From Catalinimonas alkaloidigena (GTDB lineage: Bacteria; Bacteroidota; Bacteroidia; Cytophagales; Flexibacteraceae), in NCBI RefSeq assembly GCF_900100765.1, contig NZ_FNFO01000004.1:310001-374000 (forward strand): a DNA stretch of 64,000 bases, written 5' to 3'. The notes under the pieces are model-generated. The model ran no database searches. It was given only the letters and a program-made list of their open reading frames with translations, and was not told the DNA's origin. Numbering within the stretch: the stretch's first letter is position 1; each line of letters begins with the position of its first letter. Shown piece after piece: positions 26,090 to 36,156 of the stretch. A program made the translations under genes and the position numbers.

Positions 26090-27448
26090 ATGAAGAAGCT
26101 TCTAGTCATCCTGCTGACCGGTCTTCTTGCCGCTGCCTGCTCGCACTCTTCTCAGGATTACAAAGAGTCGGCCGCCGACCCGGCCCTTCTTCGTCAGTCG
26201 TGGCACCGCCTGACCGACGTCATCGTCCACGATATTTTCTCGCCCCCGGTCGCGAGCCGCATTTACGCCTACTCGAGCGTTGCTGCTTACGAAACACTTC
26301 TGCCGGCACATCCGGAATACAAGTCGCTGGCCGGACAACTGAATGATCTGACGCCGGCCCCGCAGCCGGATACTACGCAAGAATACTGTTATCCGCTGGC
26401 CAGCCTGCACGCGTACCTGACCGTAGGGCGCGCCATGATCTTTTCGGAAGACAGCATTAACAACTGGGAAGCCCGCATCCACCAACGGTACCACGACCTG
26501 GGCGTTCCCGACGAAGTATTCGACCGTTCCGTAGCGTACGGACAACAGGTAGCCGACCACGTGCTGGCCTGGGCCAAACAAGATGGTTACAACCAGACGC
26601 GCGGCCAACGCCACACCGTTTCGACCGTACCGGGCACCTGGAAACCCACGCCACCGGCCTACATGGACGCCATTGAACCTTTCTGGAACAAGATCCGCCC
26701 GTTTGTGATCGACTCGGCCAGTCAGTTTCAACCCGACCGCCCGACCTCCTACACCGAAGACATGGGAGGGGCTTTTATGGCCGATGTGAAGAAGGTCTAC
26801 GAAACCGGCAACAACCTTACACCCGAACAACGCGAAATCGCGAGTTTCTGGGACTGCAACCCGTTTGTGATGAATACGACCGGACACGTGATGTTCGCCA
26901 CCAAAAAAATCACACCGGGCGGCCACTGGCTGGGCATCACCTCTATCGTAACCGAAAAAGACAGCGCCGACCTGATGGAAACCGCCGAAGCGTATGCGCT
27001 GGTTTCCGTCACGCTGGCCGATGCCTTCATTGCCTGCTGGGATGAAAAGTACCGCAGCAACTACATCCGTCCCGAAACGGCCATCAACCAGTTCCTCGAT
27101 GAAACCTGGGAACCGGTGTTGCAAACGCCACCCTTCCCCGAGTACCCCAGCGGCCACAGCGTTATTTCTACCGCGGCCGCCGAAATGCTCACCAGCCTGT
27201 ATGGCGACTCGTTCTCGTTCGCCGATTCGACCGAACAGCAGTGGGGCTTGCCGATGCGCCACTTCGACTCCTTCCGGCAGGCCGCGCAAGAGGCCGCCAT
27301 CAGCCGGCTCTACGGGGGCATTCACTTCATGCCTGCCATCAACAACGGCGTCGACGAAGGACGGAAGGTCGGGCAGTACATCATCGGGAAACTGCAGACC
27401 CGCCACCACCCCCTTGCCGACAAGCAGGCGCTTTTAAAGAAAGAGTAA
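26090..27448 (+). CDS. Vanadium-dependent haloperoxidase/PAP2-like lipoprotein
   Basis: A 452-residue lipoprotein (signal ending LAAAC, Cys 17) of the vanadium chloroperoxidase/phosphatase PAP2 superfamily. The phosphate- or vanadate-binding elements are seen in order: KYRSNYIRPETAI (Lys and Arg), EYPSGHS (Ser-Gly-His) and SRLYGGIHF (Arg and the C-terminal His). Members oxidise halides with peroxide or act as phosphatases; sequence alone does not separate these. It would work in the periplasm or at the outer membrane. It has its own promoter with a palindromic operator, so it is likely regulated separately from the Bat genes upstream. Confidence 0.88.
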   Translation: MKKLLVILLTGLLAAACSHSSQDYKESAADPALLRQSWHRLTDVIVHDIFSPPVASRIYAYSSVAAYETLLPAHPEYKSLAGQLNDLTPAPQPDTTQEYCYPLASLHAYLTVGRAMIFSEDSINNWEARIHQRYHDLGVPDEVFDRSVAYGQQVADHVLAWAKQDGYNQTRGQRHTVSTVPGTWKPTPPAYMDAIEPFWNKIRPFVIDSASQFQPDRPTSYTEDMGGAFMADVKKVYETGNNLTPEQREIASFWDCNPFVMNTTGHVMFATKKITPGGHWLGITSIVTEKDSADLMETAEAYALVSVTLADAFIACWDEKYRSNYIRPETAINQFLDETWEPVLQTPPFPEYPSGHSVISTAAAEMLTSLYGDSFSFADSTEQQWGLPMRHFDSFRQAAQEAAISRLYGGIHFMPAINNGVDEGRKVGQYIIGKLQTRHHPLADKQALLKKE

Positions 27449-27497
27449 GTTTTTTGCGTTTTTCGAAGAAAAGTTGCTTTCCACTGTCACTAATATT

Positions 27498-27527
27498 GAG
27501 GCCTCTTACTTTTTGATAAAAGGCCTC
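27498..27527. promoter_or_regulatory. Inverted repeat just before a start codon
   Basis: GAGGCCT (27498-27504) and AGGCCTC (27521-27527) flank a 16-base loop containing TTACTTTTTGAT, which resembles a -7 box with one extra T. The right arm ends four bases before the ATG at 27532. It could be an operator around the promoter or a leader hairpin; it is too long in the loop for a good terminator. Confidence 0.35.
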
Positions 27528-27531
27528 TTTC

Positions 27532-28686
27532 ATGCGATCTAGCTTTCTTTTTTTACTGCCACTGTCCTTTTTACTGGTTTTTTCTGGACAGGCACAACCC
27601 ATCTATCGGCCCGGTGCCGTCATCACGCTTCAGGGCGATACGCTGCACGGCCAGATCGGCGAAACTTCAACGTCGAAAATGACCCGCGAGGTGCTTTTCA
27701 GGCCGGAGGGTCCAGCGGGTAGCAGGATACGCTACACCCCGGAAGAGATCCGCGGGTTCGTGATCGAACAGGACCGGGTCTATACCGCGCAACCGGTACA
27801 TCATGCCAAGGGCGTTACGACCCGCTTCCTTCAGGAAATTGTAGTGGGCCGTGTCACGTTATACGAAACCCAGTTGGCTTCCTTAAAATCTGTCTATGCC
27901 ATCGGGAATGGCGACTCAGTAGTTGCCCTGCCCAACGACCGTAAATTCCACGGCACGTTAAACACGATTTTTAGCGATTGCGCCGCCCTGCGCCTGAACA
28001 ACCTGGAGGCACAAAAAAAATACCGTTATGACCTGCGTACGCTAACGCGCCTGGTTACCGACTATACCGCCTGTACTTCGTCGCAGCCGGTCCAAATTCG
28101 CCGTCGCCACGCACCTGCTTCGGTGACGGGCGGGATTTACGCGGGCGCGAACCTGTACCAGATCATCAACTTCGCTTCGACGCAGAGCGAAGCGCAAGGT
28201 GTTTATAGCCAGGAAGTCGGCGGAGAAGCTGGTTTGTACGGTCGCGTCACGTTAGGGCACGTAGGCGTACAAGCTTCGTTAGGCTACGCGTCGCTGCACG
28301 GAGAAAAAATCTACGTAAATTTTTGGGGTGACGAGTACCGCTATCAGGTTGCTACCCAACTGATCCGCCTTCCGCTTACTGTGCAATACCATCTGTTTCC
28401 GGGGCATTTCACCCCCTTTGTAGCGGCAGGTGGTCACCTACAATATTTGTTGCATCAGGAAGGCAGCCGGACAACTGCCAACGGCACGAGCACTTATCTT
28501 CTGGATGTAAGCGATCTTTCGTACGGGACGTCTTTCGGCATCGGCCTGCACGTGCCACTTGCGCCGGTTGCCCTGCAAATTCAGCTAAAAAGACATCGCT
28601 CACGCCTCCTGAAATACCAGGCGAACTACGGAGAAGAGAACGCCCGCATCAATCTGTATCAGCTGTCGTTGGGCGTAGAATTCTAG
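27532..28686 (+). CDS. Secreted protein of unknown function with C-terminal barrel-like region
   Basis: A 384-residue exported protein (signal LLPLSFLLVFSGQAQ). Residues 20-180 hold a beta-rich domain opening with IYRPGAVITLQGDTLHGQIGE and RIRYTPEEIRGFVI, a pattern seen in many Bacteroidota proteins that probe or bind at the outer membrane (GxIxxxxGDTxxGxI). The last 190 residues look like a small outer-membrane barrel: GGIYAGANLYQI, GEAGLYGRVTLGHVGVQASLGY, LIRLPLTVQYHLFPG, TPFVAAGGHLQYLL, INLYQLSLGVEF. Function is not known. It lies alone between the haloperoxidase gene and a zinc-ribbon protein. Confidence 0.75.
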   Translation: MRSSFLFLLPLSFLLVFSGQAQPIYRPGAVITLQGDTLHGQIGETSTSKMTREVLFRPEGPAGSRIRYTPEEIRGFVIEQDRVYTAQPVHHAKGVTTRFLQEIVVGRVTLYETQLASLKSVYAIGNGDSVVALPNDRKFHGTLNTIFSDCAALRLNNLEAQKKYRYDLRTLTRLVTDYTACTSSQPVQIRRRHAPASVTGGIYAGANLYQIINFASTQSEAQGVYSQEVGGEAGLYGRVTLGHVGVQASLGYASLHGEKIYVNFWGDEYRYQVATQLIRLPLTVQYHLFPGHFTPFVAAGGHLQYLLHQEGSRTTANGTSTYLLDVSDLSYGTSFGIGLHVPLAPVALQIQLKRHRSRLLKYQANYGEENARINLYQLSLGVEF

Positions 28687-28734
28687 TGCCGCCCGTGCCG
28701 TGGGTTACGGTGCTTTCATCAATTCACAAACCTT

Positions 28735-29253
28735 ATGCATACGCGTGCTCATTGTCCTACCTGCCAGACGGCATACGACCTGCCACCGGATGCCTGTCAG
28801 CACTGTGGCTTCCCTTTCGCGGGTACCGAAAAAGAGAAGTCTGTTTTCATTGGACAGCAAATTCTGAAGAAAGGCACCATCAGCGATACCCGAGAGCACA
28901 TCCAACGAGCGCGCACCATCTTGTGGATCATCGGTGCCATTACGATGGTACTTGCTTTTGTGCAAGATGCACCCGACGGCATAAGTCAGACCTTCCACCT
29001 CGTGCTGGGAGCGGTCTTTGTCGGGTTCGGTTTTCTGACGTACAAAAAGCCTTTTCTCTCCATTCTGATTCCGCTCTTGCTCCTAGCCGGTTACTACATC
29101 GCACTGGCCCTGGTCGAACCTGCGGTGTTGATGCAGGGGGTGACGCGAAGAATTGTTTTCCTCGGCGGACTGGTCTATGCACTTGTCAGCATCGTTCGCG
29201 CCGAAAAAGCGCGGAAAGAGAGCCAATTCCTGAAAGGACATCAGTACAACTAG
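28735..29253 (+). CDS. Zinc-ribbon membrane protein of unknown function
   Basis: A 172-residue protein beginning with a two-knuckle zinc ribbon, C7-PT-C10 and C21-QH-C24, followed by a linker and four hydrophobic segments (TILWIIGAITMVLAFV, FHLVLGAVFVGFGFL, FLSILIPLLLLAGYYIALAL, RRIVFLGGLVYALVSIV) and a charged tail. Not recognised beyond this plan, which is shared by many small bacterial membrane proteins. The gene lies 48 bases after the preceding one and converges on the FUSC gene 37 bases away, with no clear terminator between them. Confidence 0.75.
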   Translation: MHTRAHCPTCQTAYDLPPDACQHCGFPFAGTEKEKSVFIGQQILKKGTISDTREHIQRARTILWIIGAITMVLAFVQDAPDGISQTFHLVLGAVFVGFGFLTYKKPFLSILIPLLLLAGYYIALALVEPAVLMQGVTRRIVFLGGLVYALVSIVRAEKARKESQFLKGHQYN

Positions 29254-29290
29254 ACGAAAGCGGCACACCCCTCATTACGGCAGGACTCGC

Positions 29291-31555
29291 TTACGTTTGG
29301 TCTCTCCCGTCAGACCTTCCGGCCGACAGCGCCTGTGCCGTCTGCACCATGCTCTCCGATAAAGAATACATCCAGCGGAGGTGGTGGGTCATCAGCCGGG
29401 CTTCCTGCACTTCGTGGCGCACCTGCTCGCTGACTGACGTTGGCTCGGCAACGAGCCACTGACTTTCGACCTGGGTGTATTCCTGCAACCGCTGCTCCAT
29501 GTAAGCATTGGCCTCCACAAGTTGCCGCTGTACGTCTGCCAGTTGCGGCGCTCTGCGCTCCAGGTAGGCTTGTGCGGCTTCCAGCCGGTTGTCGATGCTG
29601 TCGAAGTAGGCCTGCACATGCTCCGATTTTTCGCTGGTGATGTGGTTCTGGATGAACGTCCCCATCGCCGTCAGGGCCGTCAGGAACGTGTGATTGAGCA
29701 CCACCATTTCGTAATGCTTGGCGTAGTGCTGCCGCTTCGACTTCGGTTCCTGGTTCATCCGCTGAAAGGCCGCACTCAGGTCGCCAATCGCCAGAAACGC
29801 CTCCTTCCGCGCCAGTTTGTAGGACGTGGGCAGCTCGGCCTTGTGTTGGTAGAAGTGGCTGATTTCCTGTAAGTAAGTTCGGTTGGCACGCAGGGTTTTG
29901 AGAATGAACTTTCGGATGCTGGCGGCCTCCCAACTGGGCCAAAGCAACAGACTCGCCAGAAACGACATTCCCGCACCGAGGGCCGTATCCAGAAATCGGT
30001 ACTGAATCACCTGAAAAGCGTCCGGCTGAATCAGCACGTACAAAAAAACGATGTTCAGCGTCACGAAAATGGCCGAGTTGCGGTAATTCCGCTGGAGCAA
30101 CGAAAAGGCGATCACGAACGAAACGCCAGCCAGTACGCCGTATACCACGCGGTTGTCGACCAGCAGCACCACGCCGACCGCCACCACACACCCGATCAAC
30201 GTGCCGTAGACCCGCTCTTTCGACCGGCTTTTGGTCAGACCGTAGCTCGGCCGCATAATCACGATAATCGTCAGGACAATCCAGTAGGCATTCTGGATCT
30301 GAAACCATCGACCGAGCGCAAAGCCCAGCAGCACCGTGGCCGTGAGGCGCACCGAATGGCGGAAAATCGTGGACTGGGGATTGAGGTTCTGCCGGAAAAT
30401 CTGTGGATCGTAGTCCTGCGTGGTGATGAACTTCTCGGCGTCTTTGCTGCGCAACCGTACTTGCTCTTGGTCGATCAGGTCACTTAACACGCGTTCGATG
30501 CTCTCGATCTTCTGGTGCTGTTTCTGTTCGTAGTCCAGCAGGTTGCGCAAGATGATGGCCCCTTCCTGAACCTGGTCGGCACTGTGGGTGGTTTCGTAGG
30601 CCGCGAGGTAGCGGGCAATGCTGCCCCGGGCCGCCTCGAACAGCTTAGTGAAATCCGGGCTGGTCCGGATGGTGCGCTGCCGATTGACTGCCTCCGCCAA
30701 CTCGTCCAACCGTTGCGCCATGCCGTTGAGAATCCGCACGAACGGTTGCAGGTCGGCGGGGATGCCCGTAAAAAAGGCGTTGAGCTTCTCGTAATTGGCC
30801 GGGTTGGCCATGGCCAGCTCCAGAATGTCGACCAGTTCGATGAAAATAAGAATGTACTTCTCGGCAAAGTGCGAGCTACCCGACGCTTCCCGGTCGGTGA
30901 TGAAAATCTCCCGCAGCTTTTCGTGTTTTTCGTTGAGCTGACTTTGCAGGTCGAGCAGTTCTTTTTGAAGGGACAGCGCATGGTCGGGGGCAGGCACCAA
31001 TTGTGCCCGCACGCGCAGGTAACGCGCCGTCAGCCGCATGCATTCGGCCAGAATCATCTGGTTGTGCTTGCGCGCCATCAGCGCATGCGCCACCCACGTC
31101 ACGCACCAGTACCACAACCCGCCCAAAGTCATAAAGCCAAGGTGAGGCCACAACGCAGGCATTTCCAGCGGCCGTGCCAGGGCCAGAATCACCGCAAACA
31201 GTCCGGAGAAACTCACCAGCGAAGCGCGGAACCCGTAGACTGATACCATGGCGTTGCCGAACACCAGCAGTGACATCAGGGGTAGTACTACCCACAGGGA
31301 CACAAACGAGAGGTGCATCAGCAAGGTGGTGACCAACACAATCGCCAGTGTAATCAGGATGCTCAGCGAACGGTGTCGGCGGCTGCCCGGTACGTCGCTG
31401 GGCGAACACAGAAAAACCCCCATGATCAGGCCAGGGGCGGGCGAAAAATTGCCCAGCGCATACAACACTCCCAACGGGAGGGCCATGGCCACCACCACGA
31501 TGATACTGCGGTCAAAATCAATGCTGCGGAAATAGTCCGCCAACGCCCTACGCAT
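29291..31555 (-). CDS. FUSC-family inner-membrane protein (YccS-like)
   Basis: A 754-residue membrane protein of the fusaric acid resistance/YccS superfamily. Two clusters of transmembrane helices are present, one N-terminal (about 18-170) and one about residues 400-530 (TATVLLGFALGRWFQIQNAYWIVLTIIVIMRPSYG contains the FUSC core R-P-x-Y-G), each followed by a long helical cytoplasmic region. Members are proposed aromatic-acid or cell-envelope transporters; some need a periplasmic partner, and none is encoded next to it. The start follows the end of the PUL regulator by 93 bases on the same strand; there is no reason to join the two functionally. Confidence 0.9.
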   Translation of the reverse strand: MRRALADYFRSIDFDRSIIVVVAMALPLGVLYALGNFSPAPGLIMGVFLCSPSDVPGSRRHRSLSILITLAIVLVTTLLMHLSFVSLWVVLPLMSLLVFGNAMVSVYGFRASLVSFSGLFAVILALARPLEMPALWPHLGFMTLGGLWYWCVTWVAHALMARKHNQMILAECMRLTARYLRVRAQLVPAPDHALSLQKELLDLQSQLNEKHEKLREIFITDREASGSSHFAEKYILIFIELVDILELAMANPANYEKLNAFFTGIPADLQPFVRILNGMAQRLDELAEAVNRQRTIRTSPDFTKLFEAARGSIARYLAAYETTHSADQVQEGAIILRNLLDYEQKQHQKIESIERVLSDLIDQEQVRLRSKDAEKFITTQDYDPQIFRQNLNPQSTIFRHSVRLTATVLLGFALGRWFQIQNAYWIVLTIIVIMRPSYGLTKSRSKERVYGTLIGCVVAVGVVLLVDNRVVYGVLAGVSFVIAFSLLQRNYRNSAIFVTLNIVFLYVLIQPDAFQVIQYRFLDTALGAGMSFLASLLLWPSWEAASIRKFILKTLRANRTYLQEISHFYQHKAELPTSYKLARKEAFLAIGDLSAAFQRMNQEPKSKRQHYAKHYEMVVLNHTFLTALTAMGTFIQNHITSEKSEHVQAYFDSIDNRLEAAQAYLERRAPQLADVQRQLVEANAYMEQRLQEYTQVESQWLVAEPTSVSEQVRHEVQEARLMTHHLRWMYSLSESMVQTAQALSAGRSDGRDQT

Positions 31556-31648
31556 GATGCATGGTCTTCGAAAAGGTTGTACCGAACCCGGTCCAAAAGG
31601 TTACAACCCCATTGGCCTGACCAGCGTTCGCTCCAACCTCTTGCAGGA

Positions 31649-34600
31649 CTACAACCGCACTTTCGAGAACAGGGCCGCGTCGATTTCCGTCGCTTCGGGG
31701 GCAGCGGCCTGCTGCTGGAACTCTTTGGGAGTGAGGCCGAACTCCGCTTTAAAGCATTTGGAGAAATAGGAAAGACTCGTGAAGCCGGTGGCATACATCG
31801 CTTCCGATACGTTGCCGGCCTGCCCGCTCAGCAACAGCGAGGCTTTGCGCAGGCGGTATTTCCGGATCAACTGATTGCCCGACAGGTCGGTTAACGACTT
31901 GAGTTTCCGGTACAAGTGGGTAGTACTCAGCCCTACTTCACTAGCCAGTACCTCCACACTGAAGGCGGGATCGTCGAGATGGGCCTCCAGCGCCTGCATG
32001 ATCTTCTTGATGAACTTCTCGTCGACGGTCTCGGTGGCAGACGGCGCGGCCGGTTGCAATAACACTTCATTTTTGAAGTAGTGAAGCATTTCCTGCTGCC
32101 GGGCGATCATCTGATCGAGATGGGCTTCCAGCAGGTCCATGTCCACCGGCTTGGTCAGGTACAGGTCGGCCCCCGTCTGAATGCCTTCCAGTACGTGCGT
32201 CGGCAGGCTTTTGGCCGTCAGAAAGAGAAACGGGATGTGGCGCATCTGCGGCGATTCTTTGAGTTTCCGGCAAAAGAGCAGTCCGTCCATCACCGGCATC
32301 ATGCTGTCGCTGACGATGACATCGGGCGAAAACTGAGTGGCCTTCGCCAGTCCTTCTTCGCCGTTTTCGGCGACGAGGAAATGGTACTTGTGCCGGAGGC
32401 TGAGGCGGATAAAGTCGACCATTTGTGGGTTATCTTCTACAATCAGCACCAGGGGCTTGTCCGACGCCAACTCGTACCGGTACGGCACCGGCAGCGGGGT
32501 TTTGGTAGCCCATAGTTCCAGCGCGGGCTCTTCCTGCCACAGATCGACCGGGAAGTGGGCGTTCCCCAGCGGCAACACGACCGTAAAGCGACTGCCCTGT
32601 TGCAACGCACTTTCGACCGAGATGCGGCCGTGGTGCAACCGGATGTATTCGGCCACCAGGGTCAGGCCGATGCCGGACCCCGGCTCCTTGGCTTTGGCCG
32701 CAGGCGTCTGGTAGAAGCGCTCGAAAATCCGGCGCTGTTCGTCCGCCGAAATGCCCATGCCGGTGTCCTGCACAACCAGCGACACCGCGTCGTGCGGATA
32801 GGCGTCGTCGTGCAGACGTTGCAGGGCCAACGTTACGCTCCCACCATCGGGCGTAAACTTGAACGCATTGGACAAAAGGTTGTAAATCACCGTCTCGACC
32901 TTTTCGGTATCGGCCCATACTTCGCAGGTGTCCAGGTCGGTCCGAAAAGCAAACCGGATTTGTTTACGGGCCGCCCGGTCGGCAAACAGGGTCGTCAACT
33001 CCCGGCAGAATTCGACCAGATCGAACGGCGTTACGCGCAGCGGCAACACGTCGTTTTCGAGTTTGCGGACGTCGAGGATCTGGTTCACCACCCGCAACAA
33101 CCGCTGTGCGTTTTTCTCGGCCAGGGCCATAAGGCCACTGCTCGCTTCGTCCAGCTTCCCCTGCTTCAGCACCTGCCGGATGGGCGGCAAGATCAGGCTG
33201 ATGGGGGTGCGCAGTTCGTGCGATAGGTTGGTAAAAAAGCGTTGTTTGGTTTCGACCAGTTCTTCGGCGTGTTGCCGCTCCAGGCGTGCAATGTGCAACT
33301 CATTTTTGAGCTTCATTCGTGCTGTGTAGAGTCGCAATCCGGCAAACGCCGCCCCCAATATCAGCACCACGTACCCCACCAGAAAACCGGGACTCAGCAG
33401 CAGCGGTGGCCGGATGTGGATGCGCAGGGTCGCCACCTGATCGCTCCAGAGCCCAAAATTGTTGGTTCCCTTCACCGCCAGCGTATATGTACCGGGCGTC
33501 AGGTTGGCGTAGACAGCAAAGTTTTTGGCGCCGGTGGTATAGTGCCAGTCGTCGTCGAAGCCTTCCAGGCGGTACGCGTAGGTGTTCAACGCAGGTTGCC
33601 AGTAATCGAGGGCCGCAAATTCGAAGGCCAGCGAACGTTGGCCGTAGTCCAGGTGCAGGGCGTCGGTGAACGAAATGTCGTGGTGCAGCAACGCCTTCCC
33701 GTCGACTTTTTCGCCAGTGGCTACCGCCTGGTTGTTGATTTGCAGGGAAGTGAGGTGGACCGGCGGGCGGTACGGATCGGGGGCCAGCGCCTCCGGAAAG
33801 AAGGACAAGTAGCCATTGTCGCCGCCCAGCAGAAACTCGCCGGTGGCACTACGGGTGGCGCATCCGTTGTAGAAGCTGGTGAGCGGTAGTTCTTTTTCGA
33901 GCGGAAACGTGCGCAAAGCGCCGGTGGTTACCTGGTATTTCAGCAGGTACTGCGGCGTAGTGCCCCACAGGTTACCTTCGTCGTCTTCCAGCAGGTTCGC
34001 CAGCGTACCGGCATTGCCCATCACGAGCGGATGGAAAACGGCCTGATCGGAAGTGGGTCGGTACTCCAGCAGCCCGCGCTGCGTGGTGGCCCAGAGCACA
34101 CCGGTGCGGGAACGGCACAGCGATTGGATCTCCTGCCCGCGGGCATGTCCGGCAAAGGTTTCAATGCGTTGTTTCTGGCCGGTCGTCCAATCGATGCGAA
34201 AAAGCTGGTTGTATTGAATCGACCACAGGGCGTCGTCGCCCGCGACACTCCGTTCGGCCGCAACTTCGTCGACCTGGCGAAAGCGCATGTCTGCGGCGGC
34301 CCCTTCGGTTCCACTCACCCGAAACAGGCCCCCGTCCCACGCCACCACCCAGAAGCTTCCCTCCGGGCTGCGCAGGATTTTCCCGATGTAATTGGAATTC
34401 AAGCCGTTTTGCATGCAGGCCGTCAGCGTCTCCATGCGTTGCGTCGCCTCGTTCCAGAGGTTGATGCCCCCCGCCGTACCGATCCAGATCCGCCCGCGGT
34501 CGTCTTCGGCCAGCGTAAATGCGTTGTCCAGCAGCAGACGGGTCGGACCCGGGTCGGTGCTGCGGAACCACCGCCGCGCGCCGGTCGTCGGGTCGATGCG

Positions 34601-35731
34601 GATCACCCCGTGAAGCGTCGCGAGCCACTTCGCCCCGTCGCGTGCCACCAGCACATCGCGCACCTGATTGCCGATAGTCTGCCCGTCCTGTTCGGCCGTG
34701 ACTTCGTGAAAGGTGTAGGCGATGCGTGCGGGTTTCAGGCGACTGACACCGTTGGAAGTCGCCAGCCAGCGCACCCCGCCCCGGTCTTCAAAAAACTGCC
34801 ACACCACATTGCTCGGCAACGAATGCGGCACCTGCGGCTGGTGAAAATACGTCGTGGTGGTACGGGTCCGTGGATCGAACAGGTTCAGGCCGAAATCGGT
34901 CCCCAGCCAGAGGCGCTGGTCTGCCGCCACCAGGATGGACTTCACGACGTCGTTGCTGAAACCTGCATTATGCCGGTTGAAGTGCTGGTACGTGCCGGCA
35001 GTTGGATCAAACAGACACAGCCCCGTTTCGGTGCCCACCCACAGCAGCGAGTCGGCCGTGGCGGAAACCGGCTGGATGGCCCCGATCAGGTTGTTGTCCG
35101 GCGCAGGTGCATAGTTGCCTTTCAGGTCGTAGTTCCGGAAATGGGACGCGCCCGGCGCAAGCTGGTTCAGGCCGTCGTACGTACCGACCCAGAGCGTCCC
35201 GGTACGATCCTGGTAGAGGGCACGTACGGTGTTGTGACTCAATCGGCTGTTGTGCTGGGTGAAATGTTGCCCCGCGCCACCGTGGCGGGGAAAGTGCCAC
35301 AGGCCGCCGGAACTGCCGACCCAGACGTCGCCCTGCCGATCCTGGTACAGGCAGCGGATCGTATTTTCTGCCCCCACGTCCACACGGGTGGTCTGAAACG
35401 TCACCACACTCATCTTGTACAGCCCTTTCCAGGTACCGATCCAAAGGGTATCGCCAGCGGCCACCAGCGCGTTGATGCCCAGCGAAGCCGGGAAACTCAT
35501 GGAATCGCCGCGCGGGAAGGCCTGAAAGCGGTAGCCGTCGTAGCGGGCCAGGCCTTGGCTTGTGCCCAGCCACAGGAAGCCATACGCGTCCTGCACAATG
35601 GCGGTCGTCTGCGGCGCGGGCAGCCCGTCGCGAACCGACAGGGTCGAAAAATACAGCGTCTGCGCCCCGAGCTGGCCTCCTCCGATTCCGAGCCCTGCCC
35701 AGAGGACAACCCCTAGGATGATGCGTACCAT
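31649..35731 (-). CDS. Hybrid two-component system sensor/AraC regulator of the PUL
   Basis: A 1360-residue one-protein signalling system. Order: signal peptide (GLGIGGGQLGAQ), periplasmic two-lobed beta-propeller built of Reg_prop repeats (LWIGTWKGLYKM, LWVGTYDGLNQL and others), a Y_Y_Y domain (YAYRLEGFDDDWHY), one transmembrane helix (LVGYVVLILGAAFAGL), HisKA with phosphorylated His about 838 (NLSHELRTP), HATPase (NLLSNAFKF, GMGIS, GSGIGLTL), receiver with Asp about 1142 (IVSDSMMP), and a C-terminal AraC helix-turn-helix (EVGLSTTHLYRKL). Such proteins sense an oligosaccharide in the periplasm and activate the adjacent susC operon. The ATG at 35731 is used; the longer frame starts with TTG. 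It is divergent from susC. Confidence 0.96.
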   Translation of the reverse strand: MVRIILGVVLWAGLGIGGGQLGAQTLYFSTLSVRDGLPAPQTTAIVQDAYGFLWLGTSQGLARYDGYRFQAFPRGDSMSFPASLGINALVAAGDTLWIGTWKGLYKMSVVTFQTTRVDVGAENTIRCLYQDRQGDVWVGSSGGLWHFPRHGGAGQHFTQHNSRLSHNTVRALYQDRTGTLWVGTYDGLNQLAPGASHFRNYDLKGNYAPAPDNNLIGAIQPVSATADSLLWVGTETGLCLFDPTAGTYQHFNRHNAGFSNDVVKSILVAADQRLWLGTDFGLNLFDPRTRTTTTYFHQPQVPHSLPSNVVWQFFEDRGGVRWLATSNGVSRLKPARIAYTFHEVTAEQDGQTIGNQVRDVLVARDGAKWLATLHGVIRIDPTTGARRWFRSTDPGPTRLLLDNAFTLAEDDRGRIWIGTAGGINLWNEATQRMETLTACMQNGLNSNYIGKILRSPEGSFWVVAWDGGLFRVSGTEGAAADMRFRQVDEVAAERSVAGDDALWSIQYNQLFRIDWTTGQKQRIETFAGHARGQEIQSLCRSRTGVLWATTQRGLLEYRPTSDQAVFHPLVMGNAGTLANLLEDDEGNLWGTTPQYLLKYQVTTGALRTFPLEKELPLTSFYNGCATRSATGEFLLGGDNGYLSFFPEALAPDPYRPPVHLTSLQINNQAVATGEKVDGKALLHHDISFTDALHLDYGQRSLAFEFAALDYWQPALNTYAYRLEGFDDDWHYTTGAKNFAVYANLTPGTYTLAVKGTNNFGLWSDQVATLRIHIRPPLLLSPGFLVGYVVLILGAAFAGLRLYTARMKLKNELHIARLERQHAEELVETKQRFFTNLSHELRTPISLILPPIRQVLKQGKLDEASSGLMALAEKNAQRLLRVVNQILDVRKLENDVLPLRVTPFDLVEFCRELTTLFADRAARKQIRFAFRTDLDTCEVWADTEKVETVIYNLLSNAFKFTPDGGSVTLALQRLHDDAYPHDAVSLVVQDTGMGISADEQRRIFERFYQTPAAKAKEPGSGIGLTLVAEYIRLHHGRISVESALQQGSRFTVVLPLGNAHFPVDLWQEEPALELWATKTPLPVPYRYELASDKPLVLIVEDNPQMVDFIRLSLRHKYHFLVAENGEEGLAKATQFSPDVIVSDSMMPVMDGLLFCRKLKESPQMRHIPFLFLTAKSLPTHVLEGIQTGADLYLTKPVDMDLLEAHLDQMIARQQEMLHYFKNEVLLQPAAPSATETVDEKFIKKIMQALEAHLDDPAFSVEVLASEVGLSTTHLYRKLKSLTDLSGNQLIRKYRLRKASLLLSGQAGNVSEAMYATGFTSLSYFSKCFKAEFGLTPKEFQQQAAAPEATEIDAALFSKVRL

Positions 35732-36156
35732 GTGGTGGTGTTTCAAAAAATAGCGATCTCGTGTTGCGCCCTGGTTTTGCCCGAGGGCAGCGTGTAGGTC
35801 CGCCGGCCGCCCGGCACCAGAGGCGTATGGTTGAAAATTACCACAATCCGGAGGATTTCTTTCTTACTAGGGTTGATTTGTTATGGTTTTGGGTCGATTT
35901 GTATCCTCCCCGCCCTCCCCTTTTTTCCATCTTGCTCTTCCAAACGAACGGTCGGCCCCGTCGGCTTTTCGTGCAGCAGCTTCCTACGTTCATGCCCCAT
36001 GAAAGCACCACCCCACTTCTCCCGCCGTCGCGGCTGCGAGATTCCGTTCTGGAATTGCCGCCCGCGGATTCCCGGCTATGCCCTCACGGTTCTTTTCCTG
36101 GCACTTGACGACCGGTCACTGCACCGCACCAACCACCTCGTTATGAACAACACCTT
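35732..36156 (+). promoter_or_regulatory. Divergent control region between the PUL regulator and susC
   Basis: 425 bases without a credible gene. A candidate susC promoter is TTG (35873-35875), 18-base spacer, TCGATTTG (35894-35901), one mismatch from the -7 consensus. It would leave a leader of about 245 bases. A short inverted repeat ATTCC-GTTCT-GGAAT lies near 36042-36056 within that leader. Sites for the AraC domain are expected here but no clear direct-repeat pair was found by eye. Confidence 0.4.

Noticed and set aside
35992-36108. Short ATG frame of about 38 codons upstream of susC
   Set aside because: No signal, no conserved-looking pattern, and Pro/Leu/Arg-rich composition typical of random GC-rich sequence.
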